64,000 nt of DNA from Burkholderia sp. NRF60-BP8. GTDB taxonomy: Bacteria > Pseudomonadota > Gammaproteobacteria > Burkholderiales > Burkholderiaceae. Positions 28,550-37,067 of the stretch are shown in pieces; position 1 is the first letter of the stretch; each line of letters opens with the position of its first letter. The notes beneath the pieces were generated by a model. It had not been told where the DNA came from. It did not search any database and saw nothing but the letters and a program-made list of their open reading frames with translations. Both the position numbers and the translations under genes were made by a program. The stretch covers positions 1,860,001 to 1,924,000 of the forward strand of contig NZ_CP013373.1 in NCBI RefSeq assembly GCF_001522585.2, given 5' to 3'.

Positions 28550-29986
28550 TCAGGCCGGCTTCGCCGGCTTCAACTGCATCGACTTGTATTCGAGATACTC
28601 TTCGAGCCCGTACACGCCGTTCTCGCGGCCGTGCCCCGACTGCTTGAAGCCGCCGAACGGCGCGGCGCCGTTCCACGTGCCGCCGTTGATGTCCACCTGC
28701 CCCGTGCGGATGCGGCGCGCGACGCGCATCGCGCGTTCGTCGCTGCCGGCCCACACCGCGCCGCCGAGCCCGTACGGCGAATCGTTCGCGATCCGCACGG
28801 CCTCGTCTTCATCGCGATACGTGATGATCGACAGCACCGGCCCGAAGATCTCTTCCTGCGCGATCGTCGATTTCGGATCGACGCGGCCGAACACGGTCGG
28901 CTTCACGAAGAAGCCCTTCGCGAGCCCTTCCGGTAAACCGGTGCCGCCCGTCACGAGTTCCGCGCCTTCGTCGATCCCGCGCTGGATGTACGCCTGCACG
29001 CGCTGCTGCTGCGCGGCCGACGCCAGCGCGCCGAGGCGCGTCGTCTCCTGCCGCGGGTCGCCCGCGACGTACGTTTCGGCCGCGGCCTTCGCGATCTCGC
29101 GCGCTTCGTCGTAGCGGGCTTCCGGCACCAGCATCCGCGTATGCGCGGAGCAGGTCTGGCCGGCGTTCAGGTAGCACGCGTTGACCGTGCCCTTCACCGC
29201 CGTCGCGAAATCGGCATCGTCGAGGATCACCGACGCCGACTTGCCGCCCAGCTCCAGCGCGACGCGCTTGACACCCGCGGCCGCCAGCTCGGCCACGCGC
29301 TTGCCCGCACGCGTCGAGCCGGTGAACGACACCATGTCGACGTCCGGATCGGTGGCCAGCACCTCGCCGACGACCGGGCCGTACCCGCACACGAGGTTGA
29401 ACACGCCGGCCGGCAGCCCGGCCGCGTGGATCGCTTCGGCGAGCATGAACGCGTTGAGCGGCGCGACTTCGGATGGCTTCAGCACGACCGTGCAGCCGGC
29501 CGCGAGCGCCGGCGCAACCTTCAGCGTGATCTGGTTGAGCGGGTAGTTCCACGGCGTGATCGCCGCGACGACGCCGACCGGCTCGCGCACCACCAGCGAA
29601 TTGCCGACCTGCGCCTCGAATTCGAACGATTCGGCGAGCTTCGCGTACGCCTTCCAGTTGTAGATCGGGCCGCCGACCTGGATCGCGCGCGACAGCTTGA
29701 TCGGCATGCCGACTTCGCCGGTGATCGACTGCGCGAGTTCCTCGCTGCGCGCCTGCAGATGCTCGACGATCTTGCGCAGATAACCCGCGCGCGTCGCGGC
29801 CGGCGTGGCCGCCCATGCGTCGAAGGCCGCGCGCGCCGCGCGGATCGCGTCCTGCGCGTCGGACGCGATGCCCTCGGGAATCCGGCCGATCACGGCTTCG
29901 GTGCCCGAATCGATCACGTCGATCGTGCCGGTGCCAGCCGGTTTGCGCCATGCGCCGTCGATGTAGAACTGGTCGTAGATGTTCAT
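28550..29986 (-). CDS. NAD(P)-dependent aldehyde dehydrogenase
   Basis: A 478-residue aldehyde dehydrogenase superfamily enzyme. Visible motifs: AITPWNYPL and LKPSEVAP (cofactor binding), FTGSTRAG, the catalytic Glu in VALELGGKS, the nucleophilic Cys in NAGQTCSA, and [15 protein letters not shown] lies about nine bases before the ATG at 29986. The aldehyde substrate cannot be told from sequence, and no pathway neighbours help. Confidence 0.9.
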   Translation of the reverse strand: MNIYDQFYIDGAWRKPAGTGTIDVIDSGTEAVIGRIPEGIASDAQDAIRAARAAFDAWAATPAATRAGYLRKIVEHLQARSEELAQSITGEVGMPIKLSRAIQVGGPIYNWKAYAKLAESFEFEAQVGNSLVVREPVGVVAAITPWNYPLNQITLKVAPALAAGCTVVLKPSEVAPLNAFMLAEAIHAAGLPAGVFNLVCGYGPVVGEVLATDPDVDMVSFTGSTRAGKRVAELAAAGVKRVALELGGKSASVILDDADFATAVKGTVNACYLNAGQTCSAHTRMLVPEARYDEAREIAKAAAETYVAGDPRQETTRLGALASAAQQQRVQAYIQRGIDEGAELVTGGTGLPEGLAKGFFVKPTVFGRVDPKSTIAQEEIFGPVLSIITYRDEDEAVRIANDSPYGLGGAVWAGSDERAMRVARRIRTGQVDINGGTWNGAAPFGGFKQSGHGRENGVYGLEEYLEYKSMQLKPAKPA

Positions 29987-30269
29987 CGTGTTCCGCCTCC
30001 AGGGAAGCCGACATTCTAGCGAGCGTTCCGGTGGCTGGTGTGACGAATGACAGCCATTCGAAAGGACCGAGCGCCGTCGCGTCGGTGCGCCGTCGCGTCG
30101 GTACGCCGTCGCCCGCCGCGCGTGGCTGGCCACGCATTCGTCGGGCCGCCGCCACGCCGGCATCCGCCAGGATGCGCGGCCGGGCCTGCATCGTGCTATG
30201 TTTTTATTATCGGCATCGGCCCGTTGCGGCCGGCGCCGCCCGGAATCGACGCACTTCGTGAGCGCTGCC

Positions 30270-30635
30270 ATGTCCGACGCATCCCATACCCTCGGCTCGC
30301 AAGACCGCCTGGAGCTGCTTTGCTGGCTCACCTGCGGCAACCTCGGCGCGTTTTACCTCAACGAATCATGGCCGGACGCCGCGTTCCAGGTCCAGGCCGC
30401 ACACCGCTGGCTCGACCGCCATCACCGCCAGGCCGACTGGCTCGCGGTCGCCCGGCTCGCAGCGCTCGCGCAGGACATCGCGAAGCGGCATGCGGGATTC
30501 GTCGACGCGTCGTGGGCGCGCGACGCGGTCGAGGAAATCGTCGATACCGACGATCTCGACTATCGGGCCAAACTCGTGCAATGGGTGTACGAGGACTGCT
30601 GCAAGGCGCTCGCGGACAAGCGGCTGGCCGATTGA
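30270..30635 (+). CDS. hypothetical protein, 121 residues
   Basis: I do not recognise this protein. It is predicted cytoplasmic, rich in Trp and Ala, with helical stretches such as [20 protein letters not shown] and [18 protein letters not shown], and it has three cysteines. Codon use and third-position GC match its neighbours. The start MSDASHTLG is a choice; an in-frame GTG at 30258 is possible. It is flanked by tandem hairpins downstream. Confidence 0.6.
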   Translation: MSDASHTLGSQDRLELLCWLTCGNLGAFYLNESWPDAAFQVQAAHRWLDRHHRQADWLAVARLAALAQDIAKRHAGFVDASWARDAVEEIVDTDDLDYRAKLVQWVYEDCCKALADKRLAD

Positions 30636-30724
30636 GCCGCACGAGGGCCGCCCATGCGACGGGGTGCGGCATCGCCGAGCGCGACGCGCTTGTCGCCGCG
30701 ACGAACGTAGCGGCCGGAATGATC

Positions 30725-30784
30725 GCCGGGGGACGGTGCATGCGCACCGCCCCCCCGGCATCGGCACGCGCGATGCGTGCCGAT
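30725..30784. terminator. two consecutive strong hairpins in a convergent gap
   Basis: The first hairpin pairs GCCGGGGG + CGGTGC (30725-30739) with GCACCG + CCCCCGGC (30744-30759). The second pairs ATCGGCACGC (30760-30769) with GCGTGCCGAT (30775-30784), ten perfect base pairs. They abut without spacing between two convergent genes; likely a bidirectional transcription stop. Confidence 0.6.
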
Positions 30785-30788
30785 ACGT

Positions 30789-31271
30789 TTACAGCAGCGA
30801 CTTGGCCTGCGTCAGCACCTTGTCGCACACCTGCTTGGTCACCTGCTGCTTCAGGCCGCCGCCGCTCAGGTCGAGCTTGCTGCCGTTGCCTGCGTCGAGG
30901 ATCCCGCTCGCGCCGCTCGTATAGCCGCTGTCGGACGACGCGTTGCCGCCGAGCTTGCCCATCAGCGCGTCCTTCACCGACGCCGCGCCGCCGCCGGTTG
31001 CGCCGCCGAGATAGTTGTTCTGGATGCAGAACTGCAGCAGGCCCGCGACGTTGCCGGTGCTGCCCGGCATCAGCGACGTACCGCCGCCGCCCGTCAGCGC
31101 GCCGCCGAGTCCGCCGAGGTTGCCCAGCGCCCCGCCCGCGCTGCCGCCCGAATCGCCGCCACCGCCGACCTGCTTCAGGACATCGCCCAGTTGCGCATGC
31201 GCGACCGAAAACGGCGCGAGCAATCCGATCAGCGCGCCGGCGACGGTCGCGCGGTAAAGACGTGCATTCAT
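30789..31271 (-). CDS. DUF2501 (YjjA-like) secreted protein
   Basis: A 160-residue precursor with a signal peptide (cleaved near SVAHA-QLGD, residue 24), a long Gly/Ser-rich low-complexity stretch (about 30-65), then the DUF2501 core: GLLQFCIQNNYLGG and a C-terminal KQQVTKQVCDKVLTQAKSLL with a conserved pair of cysteines. Function unknown; E. coli YjjA is the best known member. GGGAGG precedes the ATG. Confidence 0.82.
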   Translation of the reverse strand: MNARLYRATVAGALIGLLAPFSVAHAQLGDVLKQVGGGGDSGGSAGGALGNLGGLGGALTGGGGTSLMPGSTGNVAGLLQFCIQNNYLGGATGGGAASVKDALMGKLGGNASSDSGYTSGASGILDAGNGSKLDLSGGGLKQQVTKQVCDKVLTQAKSLL

Positions 31272-31679
31272 GTGAAGCCTCCCGGTTGTGACTGCGTGAG
31301 TACCGCGATTCGCATCCAAGGATACTCAATCGACCGCGGCATGACAGCCTCCGGCACCGCATGAAACGTCAGGCATCGTGATATCGCGGCGATTTGACAA
31401 TGCTTGACGCGAAATCGCGCGCGGCCTCGCCGGCTCGACAGGCGGGCGACCGCCATTCCGTCTCGCCGGCCCGCGCGAAGCGTCATAAAATCGTCGTCGC
31501 CGGCCGGTCGGCCGTCGCGACCCGACATCGATCTCGGACAGGAAGGATCACTCGCGTGGCGTTTGCCCATCGACTTCTGCTGATCGCCGACGCATCGACC
31601 GCGCTGACGGCCGGCGCGCGTCCGGTCGGCACGTGCCCGCCGGCCATCGACCCGGTTCAGTGAGCGGCCCCGCCAACCC
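31272..31679. other. intergenic region DUF2501 / deacetylase
   Basis: A 408-base gap between divergent genes. On the plus strand TAAAAT (31486-31491) is a plausible -10 element. AGGAAGGA at 31540-31547 precedes a GTG at 31556 that opens a 35-codon frame (MAFAHRLLLIADASTALTAG...) ending at 31663. Whether that frame is translated is unclear; I do not call it a gene. Confidence 0.4.
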
Positions 31680-32258
31680 ATGACCTCCATTCACCTCAGT
31701 TTCGACGACGGCCCCGGCCCCTCTACGCCCGCGTTGCTCGACGTGCTGCGCGACGCATCGTGCGCGGCGACCTTCTTCGTGCTCGGCAAGCACCTGGCGG
31801 GCGTGCTCGACGTCGCGACGAGAATCGCGCGCGAAGGCCATCGGCTCGGCAATCACACCCATTCGCATGCGCGGCCGGGAGCGCTCGCGGACGCCGCACT
31901 GATCGACGAAATCCACACGACCGACATGCTGATTCGTGACGTCTACCGCCGCGCCGGCCTCGCCGCGCCGGACGCGATCCCGCTGCGTCTTCCGTACGGA
32001 TTGCTGCCGCAGGACGATCGCGCCGCCGTGCTCGCGCGCCTGCAACGCGAACACACGGGCTGGACCGCGATACTGGACGACTGGCAGCGGCCGGCGCCAT
32101 CGCCGCAGGCGCTGTTCGACGCGATGTGCGCGCACGTCGACGCCTGCGCAGCCCAGCATCGCGACGTACTGTTCTGCCTGCACGACGGATCGCGGCACGG
32201 CGACGCGCGGCCCAACACGGTCGAAGCCGTACGGTTGTTCCTGAACCGGCAGCGCTGA
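31680..32258 (+). CDS. NodB-type polysaccharide deacetylase
   Basis: A 192-residue carbohydrate esterase 4 protein. Motif 1 LSFDDGPGPSTP contains the catalytic and metal Asp pair (Asp9, Asp10); motif 2 HTHSH (residues 59-63) supplies the metal histidines; RLPYGLLPQ resembles motif 3; a late FCLHDGSRH carries the catalytic His. It is short for the family and has no signal peptide, suggesting a cytoplasmic small-molecule or lipid-linked sugar substrate rather than a cell-wall polymer. It sits at the edge of the unrecognised tailoring cluster. Confidence 0.82.
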   Translation: MTSIHLSFDDGPGPSTPALLDVLRDASCAATFFVLGKHLAGVLDVATRIAREGHRLGNHTHSHARPGALADAALIDEIHTTDMLIRDVYRRAGLAAPDAIPLRLPYGLLPQDDRAAVLARLQREHTGWTAILDDWQRPAPSPQALFDAMCAHVDACAAQHRDVLFCLHDGSRHGDARPNTVEAVRLFLNRQR

Positions 32259-32270
32259 CGCGATGGCCGG

Positions 32271-33236
32271 CTAATCCGCGAGCCGCTCCCCGTCGAGCAA
32301 CTGACGCCAGCCGCCGAGGAACCCGATGCCCGGCCCCGGCATCCACAGGCCGCGCTGCGCGGCTTCGAGATGGATCAGCGTCTGGTCCGCGCAGAACAGC
32401 GCCATCAACGGCTCGCGGTTGTCGCGCAGCCATTCGGGCGCCGCGTCGGCCCGCGTCGCCGCATAAACCTGCAGGCAGGCCGCCCAGCGCGCACGGTCGA
32501 ACACGAAGCAGTCGTCGCGGTCCGCATCGCGCGACAGCGCGAACGACGCAAAGGCCGCCTCGAGCCATTGCGCCCCTTGCCCCACATCGTCGAAATCCAG
32601 CACGCCGTTCACCGCGTTGCCGACATACAGCAGGTTGCCTGCGTGATAGTCGCCGTGCAGCCAATGCACCTGCCCCGTGAGCCACGACGATGCTGCGTCG
32701 AGCTGCACGCCGATCCGCCGGATCACCGTGTCGTAAGCATCGCGCAGGTCGCTCGGCAGCGACGGCATCGCGCGCGCCGCCACACGCGCATGACGTGCGC
32801 GCAACCACGCCAGCGGCGTCGCTTCGCTCGCGGGTATCGCGGCCAGTGCCGCATGCAGATGCGCGAGCGTGCGCATCGCATCGGTCGCCCCCGCGTGCGG
32901 GTCGTCCGGCAAGCCGGGACGGCCGTCGATATGCTCGAACAGATGCAGCCAGCTCCCGTCGGGCATCTGCACGCCGGTTCGCGCATCGACGGTCGGCCGT
33001 AGCCGAGGCAGCGCGGGCAGCTTCGACGCCATGCGCGCATCGCCGAGACGGCCGAGTATCGACGCCTCGCGCCGCAACTGCCCGACCGGCTTGCCGGCCC
33101 ACGACACGCGCAGCACCGTGCGCCCCCCATCGCACTCGACGAGATACGTTTTGTTAGTATGGCCGGACGCCAGCGCCCGCAGGCGCGCCGGCGCGATGTT
33201 CCAGTACCGCTGTAGCCACGATTCCAGCGTTTTCAC
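32271..33236 (-). CDS. aminoglycoside-phosphotransferase-fold kinase
   Basis: The 321-residue protein has an APH/choline-kinase fold: the N-lobe ASGHTNKTYLVECDGGRTVLRVSW, the catalytic loop WLHGDYHAGNLLY (HGDxxxxN) and the metal-binding LDFDDVGQG. It phosphorylates a small hydroxylated substrate with ATP. The start was set at GTG 33234-33236, preceded by GGGAG; an ATG at 33261-33263 would exactly overlap the divergent start. Convergent with the deacetylase (12 bases apart). One of two such kinases in the cluster. Homoserine-kinase-like or RdoA-like roles cannot be excluded. Confidence 0.8.
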   Translation of the reverse strand: MKTLESWLQRYWNIAPARLRALASGHTNKTYLVECDGGRTVLRVSWAGKPVGQLRREASILGRLGDARMASKLPALPRLRPTVDARTGVQMPDGSWLHLFEHIDGRPGLPDDPHAGATDAMRTLAHLHAALAAIPASEATPLAWLRARHARVAARAMPSLPSDLRDAYDTVIRRIGVQLDAASSWLTGQVHWLHGDYHAGNLLYVGNAVNGVLDFDDVGQGAQWLEAAFASFALSRDADRDDCFVFDRARWAACLQVYAATRADAAPEWLRDNREPLMALFCADQTLIHLEAAQRGLWMPGPGIGFLGGWRQLLDGERLAD

Positions 33237-33261
33237 GTCACTCCCACTCGTTGCATCGACC

Positions 33262-33951
33262 ATGTCAGAGCGTCCTTCGGCCCGCATGCGGGACATCAAC
33301 GTCGAATGGCTGACGCGCGCCGCCGAATTCGGCCATCTGTTCCAGACCCGCTGGCTCGGCGAGCGCTTCTTCCATCTGCCCGGCGACATGCTCGCGCTGC
33401 AGGAACTGATCTGGCGCGAGCGCCCCGACTGCATCGTCCAGACCGGCATCGCCGCGGGCGGCGGCGTGGTGTTCACCGCGTCGATGCTCGAACTGGCGGG
33501 CAACCCGGGCCGCGTCGTCGCGATCGAACCGCGCCTGCGCGACGAGGTCAGGCAGCGCCTGCACGCACACCGACTCGCCCACCGCATGGTGCTGATCGAA
33601 GGCGAATCGTGCGCGGCCGACACGCTCGCCTCGGTACGCGCGCAGATCGGCGACGGCGCGCGCGTGATGGCGATCCTCGATCTCACGCATACGCATGCGC
33701 ACGTGCTGCGCGAACTCGAATGCTATGCGCCGTTCGTGACGCCCGGCAGCTACGCGATCGTGATGGACACCATCATGGAATACCTGCCCGAGTCGATGTT
33801 CGACGGCAAGCCGTACGGCCGAGGCAACAACCCGGCCACGGCCACGCGCGAATTTCTCGCCCGCGACGACCGGTTCGACGTCGATCGCGACATCGAGGAC
33901 CGCGTACTCATGACGCTGTCGCCAGGCGGCTTCCTGAAGCGAGTGCGCTGA
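33262..33951 (+). CDS. CmcI-type (cephalosporin hydroxylase family) methyltransferase/hydroxylase
   Basis: A 229-residue Rossmann-fold protein of the CmcI/rhamnosyl O-methyltransferase family: IWRERPDCIVQTGIAAGGGVVFTASMLEL is the SAM-binding segment, VVAIEPRLR the second strand acid and AILDLTHTHAHVLREL a later core motif; GRGNNPATATREFL is a typical family ending. It likely methylates a sugar hydroxyl. The start ATG 33262 lacks a good ribosome-binding site; ATG 33286 is an alternative. Its 3' end overlaps the convergent glycosyltransferase by 44 bases. Confidence 0.8.
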   Translation: MSERPSARMRDINVEWLTRAAEFGHLFQTRWLGERFFHLPGDMLALQELIWRERPDCIVQTGIAAGGGVVFTASMLELAGNPGRVVAIEPRLRDEVRQRLHAHRLAHRMVLIEGESCAADTLASVRAQIGDGARVMAILDLTHTHAHVLRELECYAPFVTPGSYAIVMDTIMEYLPESMFDGKPYGRGNNPATATREFLARDDRFDVDRDIEDRVLMTLSPGGFLKRVR

Positions 33952-35116
33952 TCAGGCGGGCGGCCTGCGCGGAGCCGTCGCGCGCGGCATAGCTGTCGCG
34001 GATCCGCGCCGCTTGCTCGCGCAACGATCCCGGGCGCAACAGGCGTTCGAGCGCGCCGGCGATTTCCGCGACGCCGGCCTGCTGCAGATCGAGCACGCAG
34101 CCCGCGCCGGCCCGCTCGACGAAGTGCGCCGAATGGAACTGGTCGTTGCAGAACGGCGACAGCAGCATCGGCACGCCGCACGCGAGCGACTCCATCACCG
34201 AATTCGCGCCGCCGTGGCTGACGAACGCGTGCGTGCGTCGCAGCAGCGCCAGTTGCGGCGCGTAACGTACCGCGATCACGCGTTCGTCGCCGGCCGGCAG
34301 CAGATCCGAATCGACCAGCTCGCCGACCGACAGCACCAGTTGCGCGGACGTCGCGCGCGTCGCCTCGATCACCTTCGCGAACAGCGCCGGATGGTAGTAA
34401 AGCTGGCTGCCGAGCGACATATAGACGAGCGGGCGATCCGCATCGACGCGTTCCCACGGGAACGCCGTCTCGTCGCCGCGCGGGCCCGACGGCATCGCGG
34501 GGCCGACCAGTTCGACGCCGGGCGGCGGCGCGCCGACCAGCGCGTCGGTCGTGAACGCGAGCGTCAGGTGCGGCGACAGCACGTCGCAACCGCGAAAGCG
34601 CGCGTCGAGGCCGTAGCGGGCGAACAGCCGCGTGCGTTCCGGTTCCAGCCATCGCACCGTGCGCAGCAGTTCCGAATCCAGATCGTCCGGCAGCACCGGA
34701 TTCAGCGAATTGGACATCGAGACCCACGGCAGCCCTTCCAGTTCGGCGGCAATCGCCGCGGCATAGAGCAGCGGATCGATCACGACCACGTCGGGCTGCC
34801 ATTCGCGCAGCACCGCGCGGATGCCGTCCACCTGCGCGGGCGCGAGGTCGATCAGCAGCGTGCGGATCCAGTGCCGCAGCCAGTCCGCGTCGCGAATGTT
34901 CGCGGCGAAGCTCGCGCCGCGCGACAGGTCGTGGCGCTCGGGCGTCTCGCGCGGCCCGACGAACGCGAAGTCGCCGGCGCCGTCGAGCTGTTCGCTGATG
35001 TCGGCCGGCGCATAGAAGGCGACGTCGCAACCGGCCGCGCGCAGATGCTGGGCCGGGCCGATGCAGGGATTGACGTGGCCCTTCTCGGGCACGACGCAGA
35101 ACAGGATGCGTTTCAT
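33908..35116 (-). CDS. MGT/UGT-type glycosyltransferase (GT1)
   Basis: A 402-residue GT-B glycosyltransferase of family 1. The N-terminus MKRILFCVVPEKGHVNPCIG is the acceptor-domain start; the donor-binding motif FVSHGGANSVMESLACGVPMLLSPFCNDQ lies near residue 285. Macrolide and rhamnolipid-type transferases share this architecture. The start was chosen at the conserved MKRILF. It follows the asparagine-synthetase-like gene by seven bases and is the last gene of the minus-strand operon. Confidence 0.85.
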   Translation of the reverse strand: MKRILFCVVPEKGHVNPCIGPAQHLRAAGCDVAFYAPADISEQLDGAGDFAFVGPRETPERHDLSRGASFAANIRDADWLRHWIRTLLIDLAPAQVDGIRAVLREWQPDVVVIDPLLYAAAIAAELEGLPWVSMSNSLNPVLPDDLDSELLRTVRWLEPERTRLFARYGLDARFRGCDVLSPHLTLAFTTDALVGAPPPGVELVGPAMPSGPRGDETAFPWERVDADRPLVYMSLGSQLYYHPALFAKVIEATRATSAQLVLSVGELVDSDLLPAGDERVIAVRYAPQLALLRRTHAFVSHGGANSVMESLACGVPMLLSPFCNDQFHSAHFVERAGAGCVLDLQQAGVAEIAGALERLLRPGSLREQAARIRDSYAARDGSAQAARLISALASGSRLATAS

Positions 35117-35123
35117 GAGCGGC

Positions 35124-36191
35124 TCAGGTCGGGCGATGCGCGGCATCGGGATGAAGGCGATCGAGATGATCGAGAATCAGTGTCAGCGTCGTCCACAACA
35201 CGCGCTCGGTATCCGTCTGCAACGCGGGCGCGGGCAAGCCGAGCGTGTCGGCCAGCGCATGCGTGCGGCCGCGATCGAGCAGCGTCGCGAGATCCATCGC
35301 CGGCGCGAGCCGCCCGCGCTTGGGGCCGTGCACGAGACGGTCCGGCAGCTTCAGGCGCGCGCCGAGATCGCGCAGGCACTGCTTGTTCGGGTCGGGCGCG
35401 ACGCTCGTCAGATGCGCGACGACGGCGGGGTCGACGAACGGCGGATGCAGGTCGACCGACGCGGCGTCGAACAACGCGTGGCACAGCGGCAGATAGTTGG
35501 CCGACCGGTCGCGGCGCAATACCTGATCCGCGCCGTCGCCGGTAATCGCCACCTCGACGCCGTCCGCCGCCATCGCATCGGCCAGCAGCAGCTTCGCGAC
35601 CGGATGCAGGTTGAACATCGGCTCCTCGACCGCATGGGTCGTTCTCGGCAGCGCCGCGACGAAATCGGCCTCGTTCGCGCGCACGATCTTCACGTTCGCC
35701 TGCATCCGCGCGGCGAGTTCGAGCGCCGCATCGCGTTCGCAGTAATCGGGCATGCCGGTTGCGAGGATGTAGGCCGTCACATGCCCCAACGCGCCGAGCT
35801 CGCGCAGTAACGCGAGCAGCAGCGCCGAATCGAGCCCGCCGCTCAGCGCCAGTGCGACGCGCTTGCCGCTGTCGAGCGCGCGCTGCAGCGACGCGCGCAG
35901 CACGGTGTCGAGATCGGCATGCTGCGGCCGCTCGGGCGCCGGCTGCACCGTCAGCCCTTGCGGCGACCGGATCAGTGCATGGCCGGGCGGCACCGCGAGC
36001 ACGTCGCGCAGCACGGTCCGGCCGACGAGACGCTCGCCGCTCAGGTAACCCGCGATGGCGGCCGCATCCGGCGCGCCGGCCGGTTGCCCCGACGCCCGCA
36101 ATACGGCGCGGATGCCGGACGCCGACACGCCGCTGCGCGGATGGTAGTGCAGACGATCGAAACCGAACGGGTCGCGCGTGCCGACGATCAT
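35124..36191 (-). CDS. asparagine-synthetase-like amidotransferase lacking the glutaminase nucleophile
   Basis: A 355-residue protein. The ATP-pyrophosphatase motif SGGLDS is in VALALSGGLDSALL (near residue 117); a second motif GDGADQVLRRDR replaces the usual GDGADE acid with Gln. The N-terminal 80 residues correspond only to the C-terminal part of a class II glutaminase domain (TRDPFGFDRLHYH...); the nucleophile Cys2 and glutamine pocket are absent and cannot be recovered upstream because the radical SAM gene overlaps by four bases. It may adenylate a carboxylate and join it to an amine from a source other than glutamine, as beta-lactam synthetases and lasso cyclases do. Confidence 0.8.
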   Translation of the reverse strand: MIVGTRDPFGFDRLHYHPRSGVSASGIRAVLRASGQPAGAPDAAAIAGYLSGERLVGRTVLRDVLAVPPGHALIRSPQGLTVQPAPERPQHADLDTVLRASLQRALDSGKRVALALSGGLDSALLLALLRELGALGHVTAYILATGMPDYCERDAALELAARMQANVKIVRANEADFVAALPRTTHAVEEPMFNLHPVAKLLLADAMAADGVEVAITGDGADQVLRRDRSANYLPLCHALFDAASVDLHPPFVDPAVVAHLTSVAPDPNKQCLRDLGARLKLPDRLVHGPKRGRLAPAMDLATLLDRGRTHALADTLGLPAPALQTDTERVLWTTLTLILDHLDRLHPDAAHRPT

Positions 36192-37066
36192 GGATAACGA
36201 GCCTTCAAGGTGTCCACTTCAATGCGTTTGAGGATGCGATGCGGCGCCACCGGCGCGCTGCCGCCCTGACAATGCAGGCACGCTTCGAGCGGCGTCTCGC
36301 GTTGCAGATAGGCCAGCATCGCGTCGAGCATGCCCGCATCGTCGCGCAACGGCAGGCCGTCGGCCTGGAAATCCTTCTCGCCCTTGTACAGCGTATGGAA
36401 ATGCGCGGGACGCGTGCACGTGTAGAACATGCCGTCGCGAATCATATGGCAGCGCTCGCGGATCCAGCAATCGCGATAAAGACGCCGGGCTTCGTCGCGG
36501 TCCGTGCCGGGCTGGGCGCGGTTCATCGTCGTGAACACGTCCTGCACCTTCCAGTTCAGACGCACGTCGAAGCGCGCGGCCTGATGCTCGACGTGCGCGA
36601 CCAGATCGGCGGAGAGCGCCGGCTTCGGATAGCGCGAGATCGTCAGCGCGTCCACCGCTTGCCAGAATGCGTCGGGCATCTCGCCGAGCCTCAGGCCGTT
36701 CGTCGTGACCGAGATCACGGGCGCGATGCCCGTGCCGCGCACGCGTTCGACGAGTTCGACGAGCGCCGGATGCAACAACGGTTCGCCGCCGACCAGCTTG
36801 AACATCCTCGGGCGCAGCACCTTCGCGGCCTTGCGCAGATCGGCTTCGATCGATTCGGGCCGTGCATACCATTCGGGCAAAAGCGGCGACAGCGAACAGC
36901 ATTCCGCGCAGGTCAGGTTGCAGTGATCGACGATATGCGCTTCCAGCGAGCGCGTCTGGACGCGCCCGTCCTCGACGCGGTAATCGCGATCCAGCGGCGG
37001 CGGAAACACGTGCTGGCGCTCGCCGGCTCGCGGCGGATTCGGGATCGTGTTCGGATTCGCACTCAC
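36188..37066 (-). CDS. radical SAM enzyme with C-terminal cysteine cluster
   Basis: A 292-residue radical SAM protein. The [4Fe-4S] motif CNLTCAEC gives Cys49, Cys53 and Cys56 (CX3CX2C); KLVGGEPLLHP is the GGE-type SAM-binding strand, and VTTNGLRL follows. Later cysteines in CWIRERCHMIRDGMFYTC and CLHCQGG resemble a partial SPASM or auxiliary cluster. The start is GTG 37064-37066 with AGGAAG upstream, one base after the preceding stop. No precursor peptide is visible, so a small-molecule substrate is likely. It overlaps the asparagine-synthetase-like gene by four bases. Confidence 0.85.
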   Translation of the reverse strand: MSANPNTIPNPPRAGERQHVFPPPLDRDYRVEDGRVQTRSLEAHIVDHCNLTCAECCSLSPLLPEWYARPESIEADLRKAAKVLRPRMFKLVGGEPLLHPALVELVERVRGTGIAPVISVTTNGLRLGEMPDAFWQAVDALTISRYPKPALSADLVAHVEHQAARFDVRLNWKVQDVFTTMNRAQPGTDRDEARRLYRDCWIRERCHMIRDGMFYTCTRPAHFHTLYKGEKDFQADGLPLRDDAGMLDAMLAYLQRETPLEACLHCQGGSAPVAPHRILKRIEVDTLKARYP

Positions 37067-37067
37067 A

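Noticed and set aside
35124..37066. Lasso-peptide cluster (AsnB-like cyclase)
   Set aside because: No precursor, no transglutaminase-like leader peptidase and no ABC exporter are present, and a radical SAM enzyme plus sugar enzymes are not part of that pathway.
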